A DNA stretch of 64,000 nucleotides from Pachyseris speciosa (taxonomy: Eukaryota > Cnidaria > Anthozoa > Scleractinia > Pachyseridae), in the NCBI GenBank assembly GCA_016490735.1, contig JAEMWC010000210.1, forward strand, positions 596,001 to 660,000, written 5' to 3'. The notes beneath the pieces were generated by a model. It did not search any database, was not told the DNA's origin, and saw only the letters and a program-made list of their open reading frames with translations. A program made the position numbers and the translations under genes. Shown here piece by piece: positions 45,181 to 56,500 of this stretch (positions within the stretch are counted from its first letter, which is position 1; every line of letters starts with the position of its first letter).

Positions 45181-47066
45181 TGAAGGGCTCGGGGCAAGAA
45201 CGTCCTCCTGGTTTTTGGTCGATTTTCGATGTGCTCAATAGAAACTGAGATTTAGCATGTGGACTTCATTCCAGTTAGAAAGCATTGCTCTGTATTTGTT
45301 TTGGCTGATTTCCTCTTCGTTTTCGAGAAATAACGTATGCAAAAAACCCAAGTCAGCTCATTCCCTTGCGTATTAATATTCATGCGCGAATTGAATTACC
45401 TTTAGGGCACGTGAAATGAATGACGCTTGGAAAGCATTGTTTGATAGTGTGACGTAGACTATACATTTGGCGGTTAAAACATTGATTTAAGTTTCATTGA
45501 TAGGAAACTTACGTGGCTGTGAGGTGTCGATTGCTAGCTAAATTTAATCGAAACTCGCCGGCCTGGTGGTCGAACGGACGTCATGTAAGTCTGTCGATCG
45601 GCAATTCAGACACTTCTGAAAGAAGCCAGTGGTGTTTCTCTGTGCAAACAGTGCATTTTCCATCGGTTTTCATTTCTAAACGGCACTTTCAGAATAGTAA
45701 GTTTTGCGTGGTTTTGGCAGTTGAGAAACGTCGGCAATGGATTCATTTTCGTCGTCAAATGGAAAATATGGAACGAAAATGGTATTACAATCAAAGTAAA
45801 TGACAACAGGTCAAGACTTTGGACAACATGCTTAACTAGTTCTGAAGATATTCTTTAGCTTCAAACTGCCGAAAATTTGCATACCCGGTATTTATGAAAT
45901 TCGATCGCACACAATGGGCTGTCACACGACTCGCGTGAAAATAATTTTAACTGTTTATCTGGGGTGAAAATGCTTTTTGCCGTTAATCTCGCGTGAAAAT
46001 ACTTTTTGATGATGTTTACAAGACTCCATATAAGCGAACTAACCGAGGTACTCGATGCAAAAGTGATTTATATGTTAAAATACGCCAGCATGTTTATCAG
46101 AGGACGCTGTCACCTTGTCACGTCATTTGTGCTTTGAATATTTGCTGCGTGCGGCAAAGAAAGTTTTCCTTGCACTGGTTTTCCAAGATACTCAGCTCAT
46201 CGAAAACGGACTGACTGCTCGTCTTGCCGATTTCCCACTCTTAGATGAATTCTCCGTAATGTTCCCGCTCCGAAGTGAAAATTTTCCCACCGCAGCCGAG
46301 CGAATATTCATTTCCAGTCCTCGCGAGAACTTTTCAAGGAGACAGCGCCCTCTGTGGTCGCATTGGATTGTGGGCATAAAAACATCCTTTCGAGCGCGCG
46401 CAACACGTCTTCAAACATCCGATATTTTTCGTCTAAGTCAAAAAACAACTCTTATTTCCGAATTTCTAGCACGGCAACCTTTGGCAAATGGGCCAAGACT
46501 CTCAACTGCGGGCCGCTTTTAAGACGAGAGTTGCTTTCAGACTGTCCCGCCTGGCTCAGTACTCTGTACTGCGAAACGCCGATTTGTTCCAGCGTTTGGC
46601 ACGCACAGAGAAACACCACTGGCTTCTTTCAGAAGTGTCTGAATTGCCGATCGACAGACTTAAATGACGTCCGTTCGACCACCAGGCTGGCAAGTTTCGA
46701 TTAAATTTAGCTAGCAATCGACACCTCACAGCCACGTAAGTTTCCTATCAATGAAACTTAAATCGATGTTTTAACCGCCAAATGTATAGTCTACGTCACA
46801 CTACCAAACAATGCTTTCCAAGCGTCATTCATTTCACGTGCCCTAAAGGTAATTCAATTCGCGCATGAATATTAATACGCAAGGGAATGAGCTGACTTGG
46901 GTTTTTTGCATACGTTATTTCTCGAAAACGAAGAGGAAATCAGCCAAAACAAATACAGAGCAATGTTTTTAACTGGAATGAAGTCCACATGCCAAATCTC
47001 AGTTTCTATTGAGCACATCGAAAATCGACCAAAAACCAGGAGGACGTTCTTGCCCCGAGCCCTTCA
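45181..47066. mobile_element. Foldback element with 465-base inverted arms
   Basis: 45181-45645 and 46603-47066 are nearly perfect inverted copies, starting tgaagggctcggggcaagaa at the outer ends. The spacer (45646-46602) is unique; it has open frames up to 135 codons (46115-46522) without family motifs. Long inverted arms and no transposase make it a non-autonomous foldback element. I did not find a clear target duplication. Confidence 0.85.
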
Positions 47067-47201
47067 AACGACAAGGAAACAAGTAAATGGCTCCCTGACG
47101 ATACACACATAATAATAGACACTGTCACACATGCTTCGCACAACTTAAGTCAATACTATTTCAATTACGTAATAGACTAGCAATGATTTGTTTCCTTCCA
47201 G

Positions 47202-47272
47202 GTACCTTCAGCGGAATGAAATCTCGCTTCTCCCAGATGGGATATTTTCTCATATGCAAACCTTCAACGCTT
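47202..47272 (+). CDS. Leucine-rich-repeat exon 5, one base short
   Basis: Bounded by cttccag and gtaagt. Reads YLQRNEISLLPDGIFSHMQT and then leaves the expected frame in its last codons. It is 71 bases long instead of 72, so joining to a following phase-matched exon would shift the frame. Otherwise a good LRR. Confidence 0.68.
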
Positions 47273-48125
47273 GTAAGTTTTTACTTAAAACTTGAAATTA
47301 GTTTTCATTTTTAGTTTCCGGCTATGGTAAAGGCATGGAGTGCTTCCGGAGAGGAGTGTTTTACACAATTATTACACTAAATCAAAGCGCAGCAATTTTC
47401 ATCTCCCTTCATCTTCATAATTCAACAAGTTTTACCCTGGCGTTTCTTCAATTACATGGAATTGTTTTCCAAGAAAGCTGTGCATGCACTAAAATATCAT
47501 AAGACATACTGAATAAAAATTACATGAATAACAAGTATACAAAAGCGGGATTTAAACAAACTATGAACCGAAGTATTAGATAACACTTGTCGCAACCCTG
47601 CCGCTGATCAGTCGTTCTCAAGCATTTTAAAACGCCAAACCATAACATACAAACAGGAATATCGGACATCGATTGACACAGATGCGTCCCTGTTGTTACA
47701 ATCTTGTGCATAACAACTGTAAGAAAGAAGTTCAGCATGTGGAATCTATCTAAATCACGTTGTTTCGAAACACGTGTGCTATCTAATATGGTTGAACTCC
47801 AAACTTGGAAAATACTAATTTTTCTTTTGCGAGTTCTAGGTATGAGGCTAGTTTCAATTCTTCCATTTTCTAAATCCGGTTACCAGTGCGTAACGCTTGG
47901 TAATATATTTGGCTTTTATATACATACTGTAGATGCATGCATTTTATATCATATTTCTAATATCTTTAACGTAAAATAATAGTTTTTTTTATAAATATAG
48001 TTTGTAATATTGTAAGATTTTATATAAGCAGGGCATCCCTTGATAACAGTTATGTCCTATGACTGAAGGGTTTACCCTGGTTTATGATAAATAAAGGTTT
48101 TACTACTTTTACTACTACTACTTAT
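47273..48125 (+). other. Intron stretch ending in a LINE-like 3' tail
   Basis: From about 47990 the sequence (gggcatcccttgataacag, then gactgaagggtttaccctgg and tttatgataaataaaggttt) resembles the untranslated 3' end of cnidarian LINEs, followed by a short tactac repeat. No coding sequence. Confidence 0.45.
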
Positions 48126-48199
48126 GTAATAAACTAAAATGAATCGAATCGAGGGCTAGAAGCCGCCTTACTGTTATCCCTGACCAAATCTGCATATAT

Positions 48200-48450
48200 G
48201 TCACAAATACGTGACATATACTACACCACCTTACATATATGTCACACAACTGTACATGTGTGTAACATATATGAAAGAAGTGGCAGCTGTTTCTACATAT
48301 GTTTCATATATGTAGAGCTGCATATATGTAGAGCTGCTGAGAACTGCATATATGTAACATATATGTAAGAAGTGGCTGCTGTTTCTACATATGTGTAACA
48401 TATATGTAAGAAGCAGCTGCTGTTTCTACATATATGTAACATATATGTAA
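48200..48450. repeat. Minisatellite of acatatatgtaag type
   Basis: Units of roughly 50 bases containing taacatatatgtaagaagtg and gctgctgtttctacatat, three to four imperfect copies, preceded by related palindromic atatgtcacatat-type words. Rich in tatata palindromes. Confidence 0.8.
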
Positions 48451-48803
48451 GAAGTTGTAGCTATACAGCAATTAATATATACAAAAATGTAAAACTGCAC
48501 TGATAATCAAGAACTGCATGTAATATTACATATAATTTATATTTAACTCTTTCATATATATGACACATGCTTCTTGTTGCAAAAATATTTAATGGAAGCA
48601 AATTTTAACAAAAATCTATAGGATATCTCCATGCAATTCGCAGAATTAACATATATACAATAATAGGTACAATTTAGGGAACCTGGGGATGAGTCATTGC
48701 GAGTAGACGTGTCGCTAAAAAAACGTCAAAACCAAGAGACAAGTGTGCGCAAACAGTCAAAATAAGCTAAAATCTATCTACAGAAGCTACCTCTGAGGCA
48801 CCG

Positions 48804-49673
48804 ATGGGCAGCAAAGATAAAGAGAAAAAAAGACAGAGAGTAAGTAGCTCCGGTGCCGAGAACATGAGTGAGGACCAAGAGCAAGATGGCGCCTGCATCA
48901 AAATGACGGTGAAGGAAAGACCTGCTCGGAAAGCTGACTGTAATTGAAGATCAGCCCAAAGAAAGAGATGCAAGAATATTAAATCTTGAAGCTCGCCTAG
49001 ACGAAGCTCAAGCGGAGGTTCACGACTTAAAACAGAAGCTCAGCGAGGTAAAAGTATTCGCAACCGAAACAAAAGAATCCCTGGAGTTTACACAAGGCGA
49101 GCAGGAAGATCTTGTTCAATGTGTTACACAATGTGAAACCGAGCAGTCTGCCCAATGGAACGAAATAACACAGCAAGATATTTACAGCCGGCGATGGAAT
49201 TTAATTTTCTACCGGATTCAAGAATCTTCTGACGAAGACTGCCCTGCGCTTCTTCGATCTATCCTGATAGAAAAGCTCGAAATAGCGAATGAAGAAGTTC
49301 AATGTATGAGTTTTTGCAGCGTTCACCGTCTTGGCAAACCTAACAGAAGCAAAGCTAGACCTGTCGATCGTACGTCATCGCCCGCTTCACCTGCCACGTG
49401 GACAGAGATAAAGTTTGGAAGTGTCATTATCGGCTAAAGAACTCTAATATCTCGATGAGTGAGGACCTACCAAAGCACGTTCAAGAGATAAGAAGGAACG
49501 TTTTGGTCCCAGCTATGAAGAATATTAAGAAAGACAACCCATTCTCAAGAGCAACGGTTGTAGGCGATAAACTGGTAGTCAACGGAAAGCGTTATTTGCA
49601 CTATGAAATTCCAAAATCGTGGTTACAACCTCCTCCAACACAAGGCACAAGTGCGAAAACGTCATCGAAATGA
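48804..49673 (+). pseudogene. L1-type ORF1 protein, decayed
   Basis: ATG at 48804 opens MGSKDKEKKRQRVSSSGAEN. In shifting frames follow a coiled coil (RILNLEARLDEAQAEVHDLK, QKLSEVKVFATETKESLEF), DIYSRRWNLIFYRIQESSDE, MSFCSVHRLGKPN and finally the open frame 49398-49673 with DRDKVWKCHYRLKNSNISMS and DLPKHVQEIRRNVLVPAMKN. This order (coiled coil, RRM-like, C-terminal domain) is that of L1 ORF1p, an RNA-binding chaperone. The C-terminal 91 codons are intact. A Gypsy relic follows 3 bases after the stop. Confidence 0.75.
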
Positions 49674-49676
49674 ACA

Positions 49677-51880
49677 AAATTCGAATTTGTTTGGACCCAA
49701 GGGATTTAAACGAAGTGATCTACTATAGAAGAGGCCGCTACTCGACTTGACAAAGCAAAGCTTTTCGCATTAGTTGACGCAAAAGACAGATTGTGGCAGA
49801 AGAAACTACACTGCTAGTCCAGCTAGAGAACTACGTTCAACACTCCCTTCGGACGCTACCGTTGGCTTCGTATGCCCTTTGGCATCGGTTCCATTCCAGA
49901 AGCATGGCAAAGAACCATTCAAGGATTTGTGGAGGGACTCCAAAGTGTAGAAGTCTTTGCTGATTACTTTATTATCGCTGGTTTTGGCACTACCACTGAA
50001 GAAGCTTACAAGGGCCTTGAAGAAAATGAGTGATCATTCTTCACAAGATGCAGAGAATGGAACTTGAAACCGAACAAAGAGAAAGTCAAGCGGGCTCAGA
50101 CAAGCATACCATTCACGGGACAACAGCTCACTCCAGAGGGACTCAAACCAGACCCCAGGAATATTGAAGCAACCGTTGCCATGCCTGAGCCGAAGATGCC
50201 ACAGCACTCAAGCTCTTCCTTGGAATGGTGAACTACCTTTCGAAGTTCATGCCGCATCTGAGTGGAATGACAGAGCTGTTGTGAAGATTACAAGAGAAAG
50301 ACGTGGAGTGGCAGTGGTTGACGCAGCATAGTATCACGTTTAATACTGTGAAGAAGTACTTAACTTAATCTCCGGTATTCAAGTACTACAACATGAATGA
50401 AGAAGTCACCATTCAGTGTGATGCATCTCACACAGGTCTGGGAGCTGTCCTCATGCAGAAAGGCCAGCCAGTGTGTTACGCCTCAAGAGCACTCACAGAC
50501 ACTGAGACCAGGTACTCTCAGATCGAAAATGAGCTTCTTGCCATCGTATGGTCTTGTAATAAGTTTGACCAGTACATATATGGCCGAGATATCGTACATG
50601 TCGAGTCTGATCATGAGCCGCTACAAGCTGTGTTTAAGACGCCTATACAGCAGTCACCTAAACGACTACAGAGAATGCGCATGGCATTACAAAACTATTC
50701 TCAGGACATTTAATACAAGAAAGGCTGGCTAATGTTCATTGCAGACGCCTTGAGCCACAACTACAGACTTACAACTGAGGAAGCCCAGCATGACAGCAGT
50801 GAAGTACGTGCCTTAAGAGAAGTTCAACATGAAGATGGACTTTCTGTATCGCCCAAACGACTACAAGAGTTCAAATGAGTCACAGCCGATGACCCAGAGA
50901 TGCAGCTACTCATTGGTGCGATACACAAAGGGTGGCATTACATCAAAAAGACTGCCCCGCATAGCTTGTACCTTACTACGTCCAAAGTTGGAGCTGACAT
51001 ATTTGAGCTTGGACCCCAACAGTTCCTGATCACGGTGGACAATTGGTCAACCTATTTTGGAGTTCAGGAACTCAAACGAATCACGTCAGCAAGCGTGATT
51101 CGCACGTTAAAAGTCCAGTTTCCCAGACATGGTATCCCGGAAGTCCTTGTTACAGACAACGGGACACAGTTCAGCTCGTCTGAATTTGCGAAATTCGCTG
51201 AGACGTGTAGATTTGAGCATAACATTTTAAGCCTGCGCTATCCCCAGTTGAACGGAAAAGCGGAGAACGCCATCAAAGTTTGCAAAGCGTTGCTGAATAA
51301 AGCACGAGCAGACAACAAAGATCCCCTATTAACATTCTTAGACTGGAGAAACACCCCATCAGAAGGTCTAGTAAACCTCACCGGTTCAACGTCTGATGAG
51401 CAGAACAATACTAACGCTGTTGCCAACCCACACCAAACTGCTGGAACCAAAAGTAGACAGCCAGACTGGAGACAAGTTGGCAAAGCGAAAAGCCATCCAA
51501 GAGCATCAGTACAACATTAAAAGTCAACCCCTAACACCACTACAGCCAGGTAGAGCGATCAGGATGAAACTCCCTGGTGATACTAAATGGTAGTTGGAAG
51601 TTGCATGAAGATTCTCCCGAACTGCTCGTACGAAGTTGAAGTTGCCGGTCATCACTACCGTCACAACAGGTGTCAGCTCAGAACAATGGCTGAGACACCG
51701 CCACCTCCCTCAGTCGAAGATCTTCCGTACAGTCATCCTCAAACTACGAAGCCGAATTGACTATCAATCGCAACCAGCCTGCAACCGTGTCTCAGCCAGC
51801 TGTCCTACTACAGAGGTCATCCCGTATCAAGAAAACACCAGCTTGGCATGATGATTATGTCATGAACACATAACTTTAAG
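49677..51880 (+). pseudogene. Ty3/Gypsy pol (reverse transcriptase, RNase H, integrase)
   Basis: Truncated at the 5' side: it starts inside the reverse transcriptase with KIRICLDPRDLNEVI. TFNTPFGRYRWLRMPFGI and VEVFADYFIIAGFG follow; the second catalytic Asp is Tyr here. RNase H (50393-50713) is open: IQCDASHTGLGAVLMQKG, IENELLAIVWSC and VESDHEPLQAVF. Integrase (50900-51520) keeps its D-D-E: LITVDNWSTYFG, LVTDNGTQFSSSEF and NGKAENAIKVCK. The C-terminal part (KAIQEHQYNIK, LQPGRAIRMKLPG) follows in another frame. Gag, protease and the 5' LTR are absent. Multiple frameshifts. Confidence 0.88.
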
Positions 51881-51890
51881 AAAAGGGAGA
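51876..51890 (+). promoter_or_regulatory. Polypurine tract of the Gypsy element
   Basis: aagaaaagggaga directly before the LTR start at 51891, the primer site for plus-strand DNA synthesis. Confidence 0.75.
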
Positions 51891-52126
51891 TGTAACGATA
51901 CAGGATTAAGACGTTGTATTGTGACACTAAATGGCGTGATCTTGATCTGTTTATAATATAGTAGTGTAATCCACACCTCTGATTACCCCACGCATATCGT
52001 GAGATTATAAGAATACTATTGATTCATTGTAACTTTCAGAATACACAAGCCGGCATAAAATAGTTGTTGACAAGCACTCGTGTCTGTCTCTATATATCAT
52101 TTCAATGTATGACATAAAACGTTACA
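51891..52126 (+). repeat. 3' LTR of the Gypsy element
   Basis: 236 bases from TGTAACGATACAGG to AAAACGTTACA, with the inverted TGTAACG/CGTTACA ends of an LTR. It starts right after the polypurine tract. No matching 5' LTR exists in the window. Confidence 0.82.
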
Positions 52127-52137
52127 AATACGCTTTG

Positions 52138-52555
52138 CTTCCCAGAAGATGTCAATAGCATTCACTTTGAACGAGTTCCGACAAAAACTCGAGTTCCTAC
52201 AAAACGGAGTCCGAGAAGTACGACCCAGAGTCTCAAACCTAGACCGATAATAGTGATCGAGATTCAGGTTTTACCAGGACAAGGAATATGTTTGGTCATT
52301 CGTGAAGAATCTAACAGGAACTAAAATTGTTATTGCTAAGGATTTCCCAAGAGAAATTTATGATATACAGAAGAAACTTTATTCGGTTTTAAAAAAGTGA
52401 AGCAAAGCAAAAACACTGCTTACTTTCAAATCGGCAAGTTGATTATTAACAGACAGGTCTACAGAGGGGAAGAAACGACAGATCTGCCATATTATGGCAT
52501 GAGGAGCTTAGACCAGCTCAGGAATTCACAGCATGTGTTCTTTCCCAAGCGTTAA
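52138..52555 (+). pseudogene. C-terminal part of another L1-type ORF1
   Basis: Reads FPEDVNSIHFERVPTK, KPRPIIVIE, then in other frames YVWSFVKNLTGTKIVIAKDF and YFQIGKLIINRQVYRGEETT, DLPYYGMR, the C-terminal domain of L1 ORF1p. A different family from 48804-49673. Frameshifted. Confidence 0.7.
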
Positions 52556-53231
52556 TATTCGGCGATCATATTCCAGTTTTGCGGTTAGCGGGTCCGCCGC
52601 AGAGGCGTTAATTAACTAATGTAAAGGTAAATTGCTGTCAGCAAAACTTCCTGTCAAATGAATACCGCAGGTCACGGCAGTTTTGTGTACAAGAAAAGTC
52701 AGGATCTACAGCTTTTCGATGCTGATTTGGAAACAAGCGAGGTTTTTTGTGTATCATCATCATTTGCTTTTGCTAAACCTTCAACTAATACTTTCCTCCT
52801 CAACATTAATAAAATTAACCGAATTAATGCAACAACAGTCAAGACAAATTTGGCTCAGTACTGATGAGATTTTAGGAAAAGCAACCAGCTCTAAGCTGGT
52901 TAAAAAAGGAAAGCGGGGAAATATACACGTCTGTGTTCCTCAAAAACGCGCGCGCTTCAAATAAAAGATGCTTTTGTTCCTTTGTTTGATGTGTCAATGA
53001 CGTTTTAGAGTCCAGACCGCCCCTTCCAGACCTCGATGTTTGCTCCATTATTACTCATAATGAATGAGTTAAAAAGTTGTAGAAACTGTTAATGTTTTAC
53101 TTGAGCGGGAATTTCAATTTTAAAACACAATGAGTTTGATTTTGGTGACATTTCGCGTTATCGTCATGGAGGACGTCGACCGCTCTCGATCGCGCGTTTC
53201 TCCTTCGCTCTAAAGAGTTACCGGTGATACA
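52556..53231 (+). other. Unassigned stretch with a two-part open frame
   Basis: 52658-52864 and 52683-52964 are overlapping open frames in different registers (start MNTAGHGSFVYKKSQDLQLF; end KRGNIHVCVPQKRARFK). No family recognised. The stretch probably includes the promoter of the gene that begins downstream; cgcgcgcgcttc at 52948-52959 and ctctcgatcgcgcg at 53184-53197 are locally CpG-rich. Confidence 0.35.
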
Positions 53232-53450
53232 TTGGACCCCATCAAGCACTGGTATGTCGTTACCAAAGATTTATGTGGGTCAAGGCCGAAAGACTTTGCC
53301 AAAAGTGAAATTTTTCGCCATTTTCCGGACGAAATTCGGGCTGTGAAACCGATAAATCTAAAGCCCGCCACGCGAGGCTGTGACTTCAACAGACAACCCA
53401 GCCATTTGTTTGTTGTGTCTTCATTTGGCCTTTGCGCTGGGTTGCTTTGA
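53232..53450 (+). other. Open frame just upstream of, and in frame with, the protease-fusion gene
   Basis: ATG at 53232 opens MDPIKHWYVVTKDLCGSRPK, DFAKSEIFRHFPDEIRAV and so on, and is closed by TGA at 53448-53450. The same frame is then open from 53451 into exon 1 of the large gene. Either this is the true N-terminus and the TGA is a lesion, or it is part of the 5' leader (an upstream open frame). No domain recognised. Confidence 0.4.
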
Positions 53451-53594
53451 CAACGAGACTTTGCGGAAGATGGATTTTTGCGTTCAAACAAATTTGCAAC
53501 TGTGGTTAACACGCTCAATGGCATTGAACTGGACTCTGGTTCGGTATGCAGTTTTGGCGGGAAAAGCTTTCCTGTCAGTGATAGCGCTCAAGAA

Positions 53595-56500
53595 ATGGAG
53601 TCATTGAAGGCTAAAATTTCAAGATTAGAATGGCAAATCGCGGACCTGGAGAAGAAGAGTAGAACTCTTGACTCGATTTTCCCTACTTCCCCTCCATTAG
53701 CAGTGTCTACACCTTCAAGTGACCGTGACAACAACAGCAGCATTGGTAGTAGTGCCAGCAATAGCAGCAGCACCAGCAGTGGCAGCTTTATAGAGGACAC
53801 CTTGAAGAACTCTGCCTTAGGACAAATAACTAAGAAAAGACGAGTGGAGAATTATTGCAAAAATGTCACTGAAGAACTGGATGGTGTGTTGGACAAGTAC
53901 CAGGAGACATTGGCCTGTGTTTTGGGCAATAGCTTCATTTATGGTGGCAAGACAGAGAGGGGAAAGGTGTCAGACACCATATCAAGAATTGTGGATTTGG
54001 TAATGGATGCCAAAGGTTCAAAGAAAGGGTTGGCAGAACTTCTGTTACCAGAGACATATCAAAACCTGTTAGAAAGCTTGCGAGTTCCTGACTGGGTGTT
54101 GCTTTATTTTAAGCTCCAAACAAGACTGCCTGACTCTGCTTGGCAAACTATGCTAAATCTCACACAGCTTGGAAGGAGTGGGGTATGTACAAGTTTTTTA
54201 AAATTATTGTTATGCGCTTATCAGTGACTATCTTAAGGGGGGACTAACTTAACTTCAAAATTAGCTATCATTGTTGCTATGGAAAGTTCCCAACCCTCAT
54301 ATCTTGGAAACCATAACTTGCACAGACAAACTGTCTGGCAATGTTTTTACAATCAAAAAGTTTTACAAGATTTTCGAGTCACAACCATATTTGGTAAGTC
54401 ACGTGACCAGAACAGAAAAAAGCCTAAAACTCGAGTGGCGTACACTTCTGGATATCAAAAATGGTGCCAATGGTTAACGATCGCCAAGGTGCAAAACTCT
54501 ACGTATCGATTTTTGGAAATTCGCATTTTTGTGAGATTTATGACGTCATAAGCACGCAAATTCATACCATTTTGTCATTATCATTACAGTTATGTACGTT
54601 AACAGCAATTGCTTACGTAGGCTTGTAAAGACGGCTGGAATATCTCCGACTGGCAAAAAAAATCGGAACTTCACATAATTTTCTCCAAGTTTTAGGGTTT
54701 TTTTCTCTCTAAAGCGCGGTTGGGGCCTGGGGCAAGTTACGCATGCGCAATAGCAATTTATAAATTTTACATTTTCACCTCTTTGCACGTCTCACCAATA
54801 TAGTGGCAAAAACACTTAAAAACCGTGTTTTGCAAATACAGTCCGTAAAAATCCCTTGGCAACAACGCTAAGTCTGTAGTTAAGTTAGTCCCCCCTTAAA
54901 GGCAGGGCATTTGCATATAAGCTTTGATTTATTGCCCAGTCCTTGAATAAATGGCAAAAGACAGTTGTTGTCAGGATCAATTCTGTTTTCAAGGTGGTGA
55001 CAGTATAATAAACTCCACTCAGGCCTCTTGCTGGTCTACAAAAAACCAAGAGCAATCCAATCCTTCATGCTTTTGTTTAGTTTTGTCTTTTTTGGGGGGG
55101 AGGGGGGGGGGCGTGAGGGGGTTGGCTCTAAGAACTTACAACTAAGAGTGCTTCCCTTTTGTGTGGAAATACCAGTCGTTTTGTGGGACAACAAATGAAA
55201 CAATCATTTTCACTGAAAATTTATTTTCTTGGAAAAATGGAACTCCTCTTTTCTTACGGTATTTTTACCAAAATGCTCTAGAACCATCCTCTTTCGTAAA
55301 AGTAATGCAGTTTGTTGCTCCTGTTCTGCCCTTTTTTTTCCAAAAAATTCTCACTGCCCCTCACAAGTGGAAAGCATTCCAGAGGTTGTACTGTTTGATT
55401 TGGCAGAAAATTCTTACCATTTTTTCATACAAATGGAAAACATTGTAAGTCAATGATACATGTCTCCAAGTATACATGCCACTGATAACTGCCTCATACA
55501 GCAAATGTATTGTTATGAAAATCTACAGGTACTGTACATGTAATTATCCAGTTCAGAATTCTTACACTGCATGATTTTAATGCAGTGGCATTTACTAATA
55601 AATGCTTAATGTGTGTTTTGTGTAGCGTTCTAGTGATACTTCTGTGTTACTAACCAAAAATGAGATAAAGGCAGTGAAGAAGCTTGTTTTTAAAGTTGTG
55701 AGGAAAACAATGGCTGTTCAAAAGTTGCCAACAGATTTCCTGTCATGTGGGGTAGATCTATCGTCTGTTTTAGTTTGGGCTATCAGAGAGCAGCGACTTT
55801 ACTCCTCAGACACAGAGTCCATGGAGTTCAATATCAAACTGGATGGGCGGCCATTAGGGGGTATGTGAATAGTAACAAAGTCAAGTAACATTAGGTATTT
55901 CTATGTTGTAGTTTAATTTTATTCTTGGTTCAATTTTTAGTTTCTTTTTTCGCATTTGTAATGTATGATAATGAGTACAAAACAAAAGAAAATAAAAATC
56001 GAACCAAGGATAAAATAGAACCACAGCATGTACACAGCTTCATTTCACATTCAGATAATGTGACTCATAAAATTGAGCTTGTAGTCTTTTCATTCAGTTG
56101 TTGTATTATATTATTAGCCAAAGTTCTTGACCAACCAGTAAGTCAATGAATAAACTTTTCAAGTTCAAAGTCTAGCTTATGCTTAGTTTACATGTTTAAC
56201 CCAAGACTGATGCTTTTAGTAAATCCTGTTTATATGACTGCTGTCTTGTTGTCTTTTTTCCCAAATGCTCATCCTCTTTTTGTACAAATTTTGAAAATAA
56301 AGCTATTTTGTTTGTTTACTGAAATAGGTAGAAGTCAAGTTGCTGTAGGGCTTGTTCCCATCAACTTTGTGAACAAAAGTTCAGAAAGTGCCCTTTCTGT
56401 GTATCCTGTTGCCATTGCGAATTGTAAAGAAAAAAGGCAAGTGAAGTTGACATTACCTTTATATTGTATGCATGTGATGTCCCTCCTTTAAAAGTTAATA

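Noticed and set aside
46115..46522. 135-codon open frame in the foldback spacer
   Set aside because: No recognisable motif; overlaps other frames (46354-46704) of similar length; likely chance.
45181..47066. Pair of LTRs
   Set aside because: The two arms are inverted, not direct, and there is no polypurine tract or primer site.
56192..56491. Separate small gene of 99 codons
   Set aside because: Its central part is exon 3 of the protease-fusion gene; the flanks are intron.
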